Source: Brachybacterium equifaecis
GTDB taxonomy: Bacteria; Actinomycetota; Actinomycetes; Actinomycetales; Dermabacteraceae
Reading direction: 5' to 3'
Assembly: GCF_023509525.1 (NCBI RefSeq)
Contig: NZ_JAKNCJ010000001.1
Span: 124,001 to 188,000 of the forward strand
Length of the DNA stretch: 64,000 nucleotides
Part shown: positions 31,403-40,045 of the stretch, piece by piece
Position numbering within the stretch: position 1 is the stretch's first letter
How the letters are laid out: each line of letters starts with the position of its first letter
The notes under the pieces: generated by a model
The model's input: the letters and a program-made list of their open reading frames with translations, nothing else
Databases searched by the model: none
Told to the model about the DNA's origin: nothing
Translations under genes and position numbers: made by a program

Positions 31403-33676
31403 GTGAACACCGAAGCACCGCTCATCGCGGAGGCCGGCATCGAGCTGGAAATCGGCGGCATGACATGCGCATCCTGCGCGAACCGGATCGAGCGGAAACT
31501 CAACAAGCTCGACGGCATCACCGCGACCGTCAACTACGCCACCGAGAAAGCCAAGGTGACGGCCCCAGAGGGCTACGATCCGCAGCTGCTCGTCAGTGAA
31601 GTCGAAAAGACCGGCTACACCGCCGCGCTACCCAAGCCCACCACCGGCAAGGACTCAGCGAACACGCCTGGGGACGATCAGGAGGACTCCGACCCGGAGC
31701 TGACCTCGCTACGCCACCGGCTGATCGGTGCGGTCGCGCTGACCGTCCCGGTCATCGCGATGGCGATGATCCCCGCCATTCAGTTCCCCTACTGGCAGTG
31801 GCTCTCCCTCGCGCTCGCGGCCCCGGTCATCGTGTGGGGCGCCTGGCCGTTCCACAAGGCGGCCTGGACGAACCTCAAGCACGGCGCAGCCACGATGGAC
31901 ACGCTCATCTCGATGGGCACCTCCGCCGCCCTGCTGTGGTCCCTGTACGCACTGTTCTTCGGAACCGCCGGCACCCCAGGCATGACTCACCCCTTCGAGC
32001 TGACGATCGCGCCCTCCGACGGTGCGGCGAACATCTACCTCGAGGTCGGCGCGGGCGTCACGATGTTCATCCTGGCCGGCCGCTACTTCGAGAAGCGCTC
32101 CAAGCGCCAGGCCGGCGCCGCACTGCGCGCCCTGCTCGAGCTCGGCGCGAAAGAAGTCTCCGTGCTGCGCGGAGGCCAGGAGCAGAAGATCGCCATCGAC
32201 GATCTCGTAGAGGGTGACGATTTCATCGTCCGCCCCGGCGAGAAGATCGCCACCGACGGCACCGTCGTCTCCGGCACCTCCGCGGTCGACGCCTCCATGC
32301 TCACCGGGGAGTCGGTTCCCGTCGAGGTGAGTGAGGGGGACGCCGTCACCGGCGCCACCGTCAACGCCGGCGGACGCCTCGTGGTCCGCGCCACGCGCAT
32401 CGGCTCCGACACCCAGCTGGCTCAGATGGCGAAGCTCGTCGAGGACGCCCAGACCGGCAAGGCCGAGGTCCAACGCCTGGCCGACCGCATCTCCGGGATC
32501 TTCGTGCCGATCGTCATCCTGGTCGCCGCGCTGACCCTCGGGGCGTGGCTCGGCGCCGGGTTCCCCGTCACCGCGGCCTTCACTGCAGCCGTCGCCGTGC
32601 TCGTGATCGCCTGCCCCTGCGCGCTGGGTCTGGCGACCCCGACCGCGCTGCTGGTGGGCACCGGCCGCGGAGCCCAGATGGGTGTGCTCATCAAGGGACC
32701 CGAGGTGCTCGAATCCACCCGCAAGGTCGACACCGTGGTGCTGGACAAGACCGGCACCGTCACCACCGGCAAGATGACCCTCACCGATGTCGTCACCGAT
32801 GAAGGCACCGATCGCGCCGAGCTGCTGCGACTGGCCGGCGCCGTTGAGGACTCCTCCGAGCACCCGATCGCCCAGGCGATCGCCAAGGGCGCCACCCAGG
32901 AGGTCGGCGAACTCCCGACACTCTCGGACTTCACCAACGTCGAGGGCAAGGGTGTACGCGGCACCGTCGAAGGACGGGCTGTCGTCGTCGGCCGAGAGAG
33001 CCTCCTCGCCGAGACGCAGATGGCCCTGAGCCCCGCGGTCGCCGCCGCCAAGGCGGAGGCCGAGGAACAGGGCAAGACCGTCGTCGCCATCGGCTGGGAC
33101 GGAATCGCCCGGGGAATCCTGGTGGTCGCCGACACGGTCAAGCCCACCAGCGCTGAGGCCGTCACCGCGATGAAGGCGCTGGGTCTGACCCCGGTCCTGC
33201 TGACCGGCGATAACGAGGCCGTGGCCCGCCAGATCGCCGCTGAGGTCGGCATCGACGAGGTCATCGCCGAAGTCCTACCGTCGGAGAAGGTCGATGTGGT
33301 CTCCCGCCTCCAGCGCGAGGGCCGCACCGTCGCAATGGTCGGCGACGGCGTCAATGACGCACCTGCCCTCGCCCAGGCCGACCTGGGACTGGCGATGGGC
33401 ACCGGCACCGACGTCGCGATCGAGGCCAGCGACATCACCCTGGTACGAGGCGACCTCCGCAGCGCCGTCGATGCCATCCGCCTGTCCCGCAAGACCCTCT
33501 CGACCATCAAAACCAACCTGTTCTGGGCCTTCGCCTACAACACGGCCGCGATCCCCATCGCCGCGCTCGGCATGCTCAACCCCATGCTCGCCGGCGCCGC
33601 GATGGCCTTCTCCAGCGTCTTCGTCGTGGGCAACAGCCTGCGCCTGCGCGGCTTCACCTCCATCGCGAAGAACTGA
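31403..33676 (+). CDS. copA: CopA, Cu(I)-exporting P1B-1-type ATPase
   Basis: A 757-residue P-type ATPase: one N-terminal HMA domain ([12 protein letters not shown], ~14-25), eight transmembrane helices, and the actuator motif [11 protein letters not shown]. The membrane site is CPC ([12 protein letters not shown]), phosphorylation occurs at [13 protein letters not shown], and [10 protein letters not shown] and [16 protein letters not shown] are present. CPC plus the HMA domain define the Cu(I) exporter class. It pumps Cu(I) out of the cytoplasm after receiving it from CopZ. GTG 31403 has AAAGGA upstream. It is the third gene of the CsoR-controlled operon. A second, CPH-type pump is encoded at 35262, so the island carries two copper ATPases of different class. 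Confidence 0.95.
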   Translation: MNTEAPLIAEAGIELEIGGMTCASCANRIERKLNKLDGITATVNYATEKAKVTAPEGYDPQLLVSEVEKTGYTAALPKPTTGKDSANTPGDDQEDSDPELTSLRHRLIGAVALTVPVIAMAMIPAIQFPYWQWLSLALAAPVIVWGAWPFHKAAWTNLKHGAATMDTLISMGTSAALLWSLYALFFGTAGTPGMTHPFELTIAPSDGAANIYLEVGAGVTMFILAGRYFEKRSKRQAGAALRALLELGAKEVSVLRGGQEQKIAIDDLVEGDDFIVRPGEKIATDGTVVSGTSAVDASMLTGESVPVEVSEGDAVTGATVNAGGRLVVRATRIGSDTQLAQMAKLVEDAQTGKAEVQRLADRISGIFVPIVILVAALTLGAWLGAGFPVTAAFTAAVAVLVIACPCALGLATPTALLVGTGRGAQMGVLIKGPEVLESTRKVDTVVLDKTGTVTTGKMTLTDVVTDEGTDRAELLRLAGAVEDSSEHPIAQAIAKGATQEVGELPTLSDFTNVEGKGVRGTVEGRAVVVGRESLLAETQMALSPAVAAAKAEAEEQGKTVVAIGWDGIARGILVVADTVKPTSAEAVTAMKALGLTPVLLTGDNEAVARQIAAEVGIDEVIAEVLPSEKVDVVSRLQREGRTVAMVGDGVNDAPALAQADLGLAMGTGTDVAIEASDITLVRGDLRSAVDAIRLSRKTLSTIKTNLFWAFAYNTAAIPIAALGMLNPMLAGAAMAFSSVFVVGNSLRLRGFTSIAKN

Positions 33677-33712
33677 CCCCTCCCCGCACGAAACCACTAT
33701 GGAAGGAACCCC

Positions 33713-33976
33713 ATGAACGACACGACCGACCAGACCTCCAGCTGCTGCGGCCACACCTCCCACTCCTCCGTGGAGTCCGAGGGGCGCCCGAACCTGATGG
33801 GCGCCGCGGAGGACGACATGGCCACCTGTCCGGTGATGGAAGGCCGGCCCGTCGTCAAGAGCATCGCCGAGGCCGCGGGCTTGTACCGCGACTACGAGGG
33901 CACCCGCTACTGGCTGTGCTGCGCCGGGTGCGGTCCCCTGTTCGATGCCGACCCGCAGAAGTACGTCGCCGCCTGA
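33713..33976 (+). CDS. Small Cys-rich YHS-domain protein
   Basis: An 87-residue soluble protein. A Cys/His-rich N-terminus (SSCCGHTSHSS) is followed by a YHS-like domain, with CPVMEGRPVVKSIA, the aromatic core YRDYEGTRYWLCCAGCGPLF and DADPQKYVA. YHS domains accompany heavy-metal ATPases and often bind copper or other soft metals; CPVM and CCAGC provide candidate thiol ligands. It follows copA by 36 bases with AAGGAA upstream of its ATG and precedes a strong terminator, so it is the last gene of the copZ operon. A metal-handling role is likely but not proven. Confidence 0.83.
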   Translation: MNDTTDQTSSCCGHTSHSSVESEGRPNLMGAAEDDMATCPVMEGRPVVKSIAEAAGLYRDYEGTRYWLCCAGCGPLFDADPQKYVAA

Positions 33977-33991
33977 GGACCACCGCTCAGC

Positions 33992-34027
33992 GGGAGGGGG
34001 CCACTGTCAGGCAGTGCGCCCCCTCCC
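33992..34027 (+). terminator. Terminator of the copZ-copA-YHS operon
   Basis: GGGAGGGGGC (from 33992) pairs with the complementary run ending at 34027, topped by CACTG-TCAGG-CAGTG with a single bulge. The stem is about 15 bp with a C-rich tail. It separates the copper operon from the flavoprotein gene. Confidence 0.8.
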
Positions 34028-34049
34028 CCATATAGATCGGAGCTCGGCA

Positions 34050-35243
34050 ATGCCCGACACGACACACGTTCTCGTCATCGGTGCAGGAGCTGCGGGGGCG
34101 GCCGCCGTTCGGGAACTCGCCCAGCACGAAGAGATCACTACAACCGCAATCATCGATACGGAAACCACCCCGTATAACCGCACTCTGGTCAACAAGGCTG
34201 TCGCCACCGGCCTCCTCGAACCCCATCACGCACATCTGCCAGTACTGTCCGCTCCGCCAGTCCGGGATCGCGTCCAGGCGGTGGACCCCCAAGAGCAGAC
34301 CGTTCACCTGCGCTCTGGAGCCCGCGTGGACTATGACGCGCTGATCGTCGCTACGGGAAGCGTGCCACGCGCCCTGCCTCCGGGTATCACCAGCCCTGCC
34401 GCCCTGGAGAGCGGACGGGTGACGCATCTGCATTCCCTGGACGATGCGCTCCGTGTGCGCGGCGTCCTCGACCGCACGCCCTCCCCGCGGGTCCTGATCT
34501 ACGGGGCAGGGTTCATCGGAGCCGAGACCGCGGGAATCCTCCGCGACGCTGGATGCAGGGTCACGCTCGCTGCCTCGTCGCCCATCCCCGGGGCCACCGC
34601 CTTCGGCGCCCAGGTCGCAGGACAGCTTTCCCAGGCACATCGGGACACTGTCGACACGCACTTCGGTCACGCGCTGACGCGCCTTGAGCTCGTCGAGAGC
34701 GAGCTGCACGCCGAGTTCACCGACGGCCGCGTCATTGCCGCGGACCTGGCCATCACCGCCCTTGGAACGCGCCCGCACTCCCCCTCCCCATGGGGAGGAG
34801 CGATCGCTGTCGATTCTCGGCTGCGCAGCCGTGACCACGAGAACGTCTACGCCGCAGGAGGCGTCGCGGTCCACGAGACTGACGGCACAACCTGGCGCAT
34901 CGATCATTGGAGCGACGCCGAGGCACAGGGCGCGCACGCCGCACGCAGCGTCCTGGCCTCGCTCGGGCGCGCGGACGCCCCCGGGCCCTACCGACCCCGC
35001 GCCCTCTACAGCGCACAGATCCACCAGCACCTCTATCTCGCTGCTGGACACACAGGCCGATTCGGGAATTCGCGCGCCTTCTCTACCAGCCCCCTCGTTC
35101 TCACCCACGACCGAGCGGGTCGGCTCGTCGGAGTCAGCGGCTTGGACTCCGGCCCCGACGTGATGGCTCTCGTGCCGCGCCTCCACACCTCGATCACGCC
35201 GATGTTGACAGCAGAATCCGACCCCTCGACACATACCCCCTAG
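34050..35243 (+). CDS. FAD/NAD(P)-dependent oxidoreductase (pyridine nucleotide-disulfide reductase family)
   Basis: A 397-residue two-dinucleotide-fold flavoprotein. The FAD-binding motif is VLVIGAGAAGAAAVRELA (~7-24), then YDALIVATGSVPRALP, and the NAD(P) motif is VLIYGAGFIGAETAGILRDAGCRV. The second FAD motif is NVYAAGGVAV, where the usual GD is GG. It resembles ferredoxin, rubredoxin or nitrite-type reductases of the Pyr_redox_2 group; no redox-active CXXC is seen. Similar flavoproteins are found in copper islands and could reduce Cu(II) or recycle an electron carrier, but this is speculation. It has its own likely promoter (TATAGA near 34031) after the terminator and GGAG before the ATG. 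The copB operator begins ten bases before its stop codon. Confidence 0.8.
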   Translation: MPDTTHVLVIGAGAAGAAAVRELAQHEEITTTAIIDTETTPYNRTLVNKAVATGLLEPHHAHLPVLSAPPVRDRVQAVDPQEQTVHLRSGARVDYDALIVATGSVPRALPPGITSPAALESGRVTHLHSLDDALRVRGVLDRTPSPRVLIYGAGFIGAETAGILRDAGCRVTLAASSPIPGATAFGAQVAGQLSQAHRDTVDTHFGHALTRLELVESELHAEFTDGRVIAADLAITALGTRPHSPSPWGGAIAVDSRLRSRDHENVYAAGGVAVHETDGTTWRIDHWSDAEAQGAHAARSVLASLGRADAPGPYRPRALYSAQIHQHLYLAAGHTGRFGNSRAFSTSPLVLTHDRAGRLVGVSGLDSGPDVMALVPRLHTSITPMLTAESDPSTHTP

Positions 35244-35254
35244 GGGTATATGGT
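35233..35254 (+). promoter_or_regulatory. copB promoter with CsoR operator
   Basis: ATACCCCCTAGGGGTAT (35233-35249) is a perfect 17-bp CsoR-type palindrome. It runs into TATGGT (35249-35254), a -10 box seven bases before ATG 35262, so CopB is probably translated from a leaderless mRNA and blocked directly by the repressor. Confidence 0.75.
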
Positions 35255-35261
35255 GGGGTGC

Positions 35262-37439
35262 ATGAACGCTGGCAACCACCCACACCGTCACGACCACGGA
35301 GAACCCGGCATGCAGCACTCTCATCCTTCCCCCACGCCTCATGGCGCCCACACCGGTATTGCTGAGCACGACGCACCCGAGGCGCATCACGACCACGGAA
35401 CTCACGGAGACCACTCGGGACACGAGGGTCACTCAGGGCACGGGGGCCACGCCGGGCACGGGGACCACGTCGGGCAGTTCCGGCGGCTGTTCTGGATCAA
35501 CCTGATCATCGCGGTCCCAGTTGTCGTGTTCTCGCCGATGTTCGCGATGCTGCTCGGGTACAGCGTTCCCGAGTTCCCCGGCGCTCTATGGATCGCCCCG
35601 GTTCTCGGCACAGTCATGTACATCTGGGGCGGCCGCCCGTTCCTCACCGGCGCCGTTTCCGAGATCCGTTCCCGTCAGCCCGGGATGATGCTCCTGATCG
35701 GGCTCGCGATCACGGTCGCGTTCATCGCCTCTTGGGGTGCGACTCTCGGGATCCTCGACCACCAGCTCGATTTCTGGTGGGAGCTCGCCCTGCTGATCGT
35801 GATCATGCTGCTGGGCCACTGGGTCGAGATGCGCTCCCTCGCCCAGACCACCTCCGCGCTCGACTCTCTGGCCGCACTGCTGCCGGACATGGCAGAACGC
35901 ATCGACGGCGACGAGCTCGTGAGCGTCTCGCCCAACGAGCTGCAGCGAGGCGACCTCGTCCTCGTCCGCCCCGGGGCGAGCGTCCCGGCCGACGGCACGA
36001 TCCGGGAAGGCCGCGCCGACGTGGACGAGTCCATGGTCACCGGCGAGTCTCGCCCAGTGACGCGCTCCACCGGAGACTCCGTCGTGGCGGGCACCGTCGC
36101 CACCGACTCCAGTCTCCGCATCGAAGTCACCGCCACGGGCGACGACACCGCCCTCGCCGGTATCCAGCGCCTGGTCACCGAGGCGCAGAACTCCTCGTCC
36201 CGGGCCCAGCGCATCGCGGATACCGCTGCGGCGTGGCTTTTCTGGTTCGCTCTCGGCGCTGCCGTGATCACCGCGGTCACATGGTCTCTGCTCGGGATGC
36301 CAGATGAGGCCGTCGTTCGCACGGTGACGGTCCTGGTCATCGCTTGCCCCCATGCGCTGGGGCTCGCGATCCCGCTGGTCGTCTCCATCGCCACCGAGCG
36401 GGCCGCCCGCGGCGGAGTCCTGGTAAAGGACCGTCTGGCTCTGGAGGCCATGCGCACGGTGGACGCGGTCCTGTTTGACAAGACCGGCACCCTCACCAAG
36501 GGCGAGCCCGTGCTCGCCGAGGTCATCCCTCGCCACGCGGAGGCCGCGGAGGTGTTGGCACTGGCGGCTGCGGCTGAGGCAGAGAGCGAGCACCCTCTGG
36601 CGCGTGCCATCGTCAGCAAGGCACAGGCCGACGGCGTGCGGGTCCCCACCGGCACTGACATCAGTTCCACCCCGGCTCTGGGCGTGAGCGCCCAGGTCGA
36701 TGGCCATCAGATCCGCGTGGGCGGGCCCCGCCTGCTCGAGGAGACCGGCGCAGGCGAGATCGAGGAAGCCGTGTCCTGGCGCGAGGAGGGCGCGATCATC
36801 CTCCACGTGCTGCGGGACGGCGAGGTCATCGGCGGCCTCAAGCTCTCCGACGAGGTGCGCCCCGAATCCCGAGAGGCCGTCGACGCACTGCACAGCCTGG
36901 GCGTCGAAGTCGTGATGATTACCGGTGACGCCGAGGCCGTGGCGAACAGCGTCGGTCGCGAGCTCGGCATCGACCGCGTCTTCGCCGGGGTGCGACCCGA
37001 GGACAAGTCGTCAAAGGTCGCCCAGCTCCAGAAGGAGGGCAAGAAGGTCGCGATGGTCGGCGACGGCGTCAACGACGCTCCCGCCCTCGCCCAGGCCGAT
37101 GTCGGCATCGCGATCGGTGCCGGCACCGACGTGGCGATCGCCTCCGCCGGCGTGGTGCTTGCCAGCTCCGATCCTCGCTCGGTGCTCTCGGTGATCGAGC
37201 TCTCCCGCGCCGCGTATCGGAAGATGAAGCAGAATCTCTGGTGGGCAGCCGGCTACAACCTGATCTCAGTGCCGCTCGCGGCCGGGATCCTCGCCCCGAT
37301 CGGGTTCGTGCTGCCGATGTCCGTCGGCGCGGTCCTCATGTCCCTGTCCACCATCGTCGTCGCGCTCAACGCCCAGCTCCTGCGACGCCTCGACCTGCGC
37401 CCGGAAGCAACTGTCGCCGCCCTGCGTGACCGACGCTGA
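35262..37439 (+). CDS. copB: CopB-like P1B-3-type copper ATPase with His-rich N-terminus
   Basis: A 725-residue P-type ATPase lacking an HMA domain. It has a histidine-rich leader instead (HPHRHDHGEPGMQHSHPS, then HGTHGDHSGHEGHSGHGGHAGHGDH, residues ~5-75). The membrane metal motif is CPH (IACPHALGLAIP), the mark of the P1B-3 class, which is linked to Cu(II) or Cu(I) export. TGES, FDKTGTLTKGE, SEHPLARA and [14 protein letters not shown] are intact. Start ATG 35262 fits a leaderless promoter; ATG 35250 is four codons earlier and overlaps the -10 box. csoR follows 25 bases downstream. The His-rich tail may sense or collect metal. Confidence 0.92.
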   Translation: MNAGNHPHRHDHGEPGMQHSHPSPTPHGAHTGIAEHDAPEAHHDHGTHGDHSGHEGHSGHGGHAGHGDHVGQFRRLFWINLIIAVPVVVFSPMFAMLLGYSVPEFPGALWIAPVLGTVMYIWGGRPFLTGAVSEIRSRQPGMMLLIGLAITVAFIASWGATLGILDHQLDFWWELALLIVIMLLGHWVEMRSLAQTTSALDSLAALLPDMAERIDGDELVSVSPNELQRGDLVLVRPGASVPADGTIREGRADVDESMVTGESRPVTRSTGDSVVAGTVATDSSLRIEVTATGDDTALAGIQRLVTEAQNSSSRAQRIADTAAAWLFWFALGAAVITAVTWSLLGMPDEAVVRTVTVLVIACPHALGLAIPLVVSIATERAARGGVLVKDRLALEAMRTVDAVLFDKTGTLTKGEPVLAEVIPRHAEAAEVLALAAAAEAESEHPLARAIVSKAQADGVRVPTGTDISSTPALGVSAQVDGHQIRVGGPRLLEETGAGEIEEAVSWREEGAIILHVLRDGEVIGGLKLSDEVRPESREAVDALHSLGVEVVMITGDAEAVANSVGRELGIDRVFAGVRPEDKSSKVAQLQKEGKKVAMVGDGVNDAPALAQADVGIAIGAGTDVAIASAGVVLASSDPRSVLSVIELSRAAYRKMKQNLWWAAGYNLISVPLAAGILAPIGFVLPMSVGAVLMSLSTIVVALNAQLLRRLDLRPEATVAALRDRR

Positions 37440-37464
37440 TCCCGCTCACAGAACGGAAACACTC

Positions 37465-37806
37465 ATGACCACCACCCCTGATATCAGTATCAGCTCCGCC
37501 GAGGGCCAGGCCTGCCACAGCGGCCCTCATGGCTACATCCAGGACAAGCCCCGCTACCTCAATCGACTCAAGCGGATCGAGGGTCAAGCCCGCGGAATCT
37601 CACGAATGGTCGAAGAGGACGTTTACTGCATCGACATCCTTACCCAGATCTCTGCCCTGAGCAGCGCTCTCGAGAATGTTGCGTTGGGCCTACTCGACGA
37701 CCACCTCCGTCACTGCGTCCTCGATGCAGCCCGCGAAGGTGGGGACGAGGCCGAGGCCAAGCTCAAGGAAGCCTTCGAGGCGATCAAGCGCCTCGTCAAG
37801 TCCTGA
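37465..37806 (+). CDS. csoR: CsoR, Cu(I)-responsive repressor
   Basis: A 113-residue all-helical CsoR/RcnR-family repressor. A family-typical core (YLNRLKRIEGQARGISRMVEEDVYCIDILTQ) contains the first copper ligand in the YCIDI motif, and LDDHLRHCVLDA supplies the His and second Cys, the C-H-C triad of Cu(I) sensors. It should bind the three TACCCC-N3-GGGGTA sites of this island and release DNA when loaded with Cu(I). ATG 37465 follows ACGGAAAC; an in-frame ATG at 37426 lies within copB. It is the last gene of the copper island, downstream of copB and probably autoregulated through the copB operator. Confidence 0.93.
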   Translation: MTTTPDISISSAEGQACHSGPHGYIQDKPRYLNRLKRIEGQARGISRMVEEDVYCIDILTQISALSSALENVALGLLDDHLRHCVLDAAREGGDEAEAKLKEAFEAIKRLVKS

Positions 37807-37896
37807 ATCATTCCTCCGCCAGCGACAATCCAGTCGATCAACTGCACAGCTTCGGAGCCAGCAAGATTTCCTGCGGTCCTCACTCACCACCTCGAA

Positions 37897-37992
37897 GAAT
37901 CTGACAACTTCACGAGAATTCGTGCAGATGTCCTCCTTGCCGCGCCGCAGGTCATAGCGCCACACCCCTGTCAGATCGCGCGAGAACCTACA
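37897..37992. repeat. Degenerate direct repeat, copy 1
   Basis: This 96-base segment is similar to 38114-38210: both contain GACAACTT, GAGAAT, CGCAGGTCA-AGCGC and end in the identical run CAGATCGCGCGAGAACCTACA, except for a single base. It ends six bases before the MITE-like element at 37998 and looks like the right end of a second, broken copy. No gene is present in the 399-base gap 37807-38205. Confidence 0.65.
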
Positions 37993-37997
37993 GCCCT

Positions 37998-38210
37998 TGT
38001 AGGTTCTCGCCCAACTTGGCCAGTTCTCACTTTCGTGTCACCCAGGGACCGACACGGAGGCGCTTCGACACATTCCCGCAGGTCGCGGCAGCGCTACAGC
38101 GCAGGCAAGCTGAGGATTTGGACAACTTAGTGAGAATCCGGGCACGTGCCCCACTTGTCGCACCGCAGGTCACAGCGCTGCACCTCTGACAGATCGCGCG
38201 AGAACCTACA
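37998..38210. mobile_element. MITE-like element with 13-bp terminal inverted repeats (213 bp)
   Basis: TGTAGGTTCTCGC at 37998-38010 is the exact complement of GCGAGAACCTACA at 38198-38210. No coding sequence lies between. A preceding end-copy (37980-37992), five bases away, forms a 13-bp stem with the left repeat, which may also act as terminator for csoR. The right end supplies the stop codon of the DUF3626 gene, so the element abuts that gene and marks the right edge of the copper island. No target duplication is evident. Confidence 0.55.
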
Positions 38211-38600
38211 ACATGCGTGACCGGAGGACTTCGAAAGGTCGGGGGTCTCCCCACTGCGCGGTCAGGTGCCACAGCTGCTTGAGGGACTGCGGGTCGATCT
38301 CGCCGCTGCGGGCGGCGCGACCGATGACCGCGGCGTCGATCGTCTCGAGGCCGAAGCGCTCGACGATGCGATGGCCGAGCTGCACAGGCGCAGGGCCGCG
38401 ATAGTCCTGGTGGGCGTCGAGTGCAGGCACGTCGAGAACACGGCCCTCGTGCCACTCGACAGGCACCGCGAGCCGGAGGGCCTGCTCTTCGATCGGCGTG
38501 CCTCGATAGCAGGGATCCAGGACGAGGGCCTCGACGTCGTCGGTCACGGTGATGGGACCGTGGATCTGCGCCTCGACGTACCCGTCGAGAGGGTCATAGC

Positions 38601-40045
38601 GGCTCTTCGCAGTTGAGGGTGTAGCGCCGGGGGCGAGTCAGGGACGGGGTTGGGGCGCGTCGTTGCGGGGGTAGACGTCGAGGTCTCCCCATGATGGAAG
38701 TTCTGACGCTCGCCATCGGGAAGACCTCGACATGCCCCACGCTACCTTCAACTGTCCTGACCTGACGACCTTCGCGGCCCTGGACGGGCTCGGACTGGTG
38801 TGCACGGGCCAGCTCCTCGAGCAGGGCGGGGCAGTCCTGGAATGCCGCCTCACGGACACGGATCCGTGGTGCCGGGCTTGTGGTGCTCGCGCGTCTTCGC
38901 GGGGCACGATCGCCAGGCGCCTCGCCCATGTGCCGTTCGGACACCGCCCGACCATGCTGCTGCTGAGGATTCGTCGCTACCGCTGCCAGCACTGCGGTCG
39001 CCGATGGCGGGAGGACACTCGGGGCGTTGCGGAGCCGCGGGCGAAGCTCACCCGCACCGCGCTGGCCTGGGTGCTGGCGGGCCTGGTCATCGACCACTTG
39101 AGCGTCTCTCGGATCGCTGCGGGTCTCGGCGTGGCCTGGCACACCGCGAACACCGCGGTCCTCGCCGAAGGCAAGCGGCTTCTGATCGGGGATCCCTCCC
39201 GCTTCGAGGGGGTGAGCGCGATCGGGGTGGATGAGCACGTCTGGAGGCATACGCGCCGCGGGGACAGGTATGTCACCGTCATCGTGGACCTCACCGCGAA
39301 CAGGGCCGGCACGGGCCCGGCGCGCCTGCTCGACATGATCGAGGGCCGCTCCAAAGAGGTGTTCAAGTCCTGGCTGGGAGCGCGCCCGGCCGCCTGGCGC
39401 GATGGGATCGAGATCGTCGCGATGGACGGGTTCACCGGCTTCAAGACCGCTGCCGCGGAGGTCCTCCCGGGCGCGGTCGCGGTCATGGATCCGTTCCATG
39501 TCGTCCAGCTCGCCGGCGATGGCCTGGACCGGTGCCGCCAGCGGATCCAGCAGGCCACCTGCGGGCACCGCGGGCGCGCGGGCGACCCTCTCTTCCAGGC
39601 CCGCAGGGTCCTCCACACCGGCGTGAACCTGCTGACCGCGAAGCAGGACGCCCGGATCACCGGCCTGTTCGCCGATGACCGTCATGCCGCGGTGGAGATC
39701 GTCTGGGACTTCTACCAGAAGATCGTCGCCTCGTATCGTCAGTCGGACCCTGGCCGAGGCAGACACATGATGCGGGAGGTCATCGAGAAACTCGCCCACC
39801 AGGTCCCCGCCGAGCTGCCCGAGCTCGCGCGCCTGGGACGGACCCTCCACCGCCGCCGCGAGGACATCCTGGCCTACTTCGAGAACCCCCGCACCAGCAA
39901 CGGCCCCACAGAAGCGATCAACGGCCGCCTCGAACACCTCAGAGGCTCCGCCCTCGGCTTCCGCAACCTCACCCACTACATCACCCGCAGCCTCCTCGAG
40001 ACCGGGGGCTTCAGACCACGACTACACCCTCAAATGCGATGAGCC
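38601..40045 (+). mobile_element. ISL3-family insertion sequence (1445 bp) with 8-bp target duplication
   Basis: Imperfect 24-bp inverted repeats (22 of 24 identical) lie at 38601-38624, starting GGCTCTTCGCAGTTGAGGG, and at 40022-40045. The target GTCATAGC is duplicated at 38593-38600 and 40046-40053; 8-bp duplications are characteristic of ISL3. It contains a single intact transposase gene, so it may be active. Confidence 0.97.
38732..40042 (+). CDS. ISL3-family transposase
   Basis: A 436-residue transposase. An N-terminal zinc-finger domain (CRACGARASSRG and YRCQHCGRRW) and a helix-turn-helix (HLSVSRIAAGLGVAWHTAN) precede the DDE_Tnp_ISL3 catalytic domain. That domain has acidic residues in AIGVDEHVWRH, IVAMDGFTGFK, VAVMDPFHVVQLA and the final SNGPTEAINGRLEHLRGSALGFRN. 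The stop lies within the right inverted repeat, as is usual for compact IS elements. Codon use matches the host GC content. The gene is complete. Confidence 0.95.
   Translation: MPHATFNCPDLTTFAALDGLGLVCTGQLLEQGGAVLECRLTDTDPWCRACGARASSRGTIARRLAHVPFGHRPTMLLLRIRRYRCQHCGRRWREDTRGVAEPRAKLTRTALAWVLAGLVIDHLSVSRIAAGLGVAWHTANTAVLAEGKRLLIGDPSRFEGVSAIGVDEHVWRHTRRGDRYVTVIVDLTANRAGTGPARLLDMIEGRSKEVFKSWLGARPAAWRDGIEIVAMDGFTGFKTAAAEVLPGAVAVMDPFHVVQLAGDGLDRCRQRIQQATCGHRGRAGDPLFQARRVLHTGVNLLTAKQDARITGLFADDRHAAVEIVWDFYQKIVASYRQSDPGRGRHMMREVIEKLAHQVPAELPELARLGRTLHRRREDILAYFENPRTSNGPTEAINGRLEHLRGSALGFRNLTHYITRSLLETGGFRPRLHPQMR

Noticed and set aside
37897-38210. A CRISPR array, because of repeated blocks near csoR
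   Set aside because: Only two degenerate copies of about 96 bp exist, with inverted ends typical of a transposable element, and no cas genes are present.
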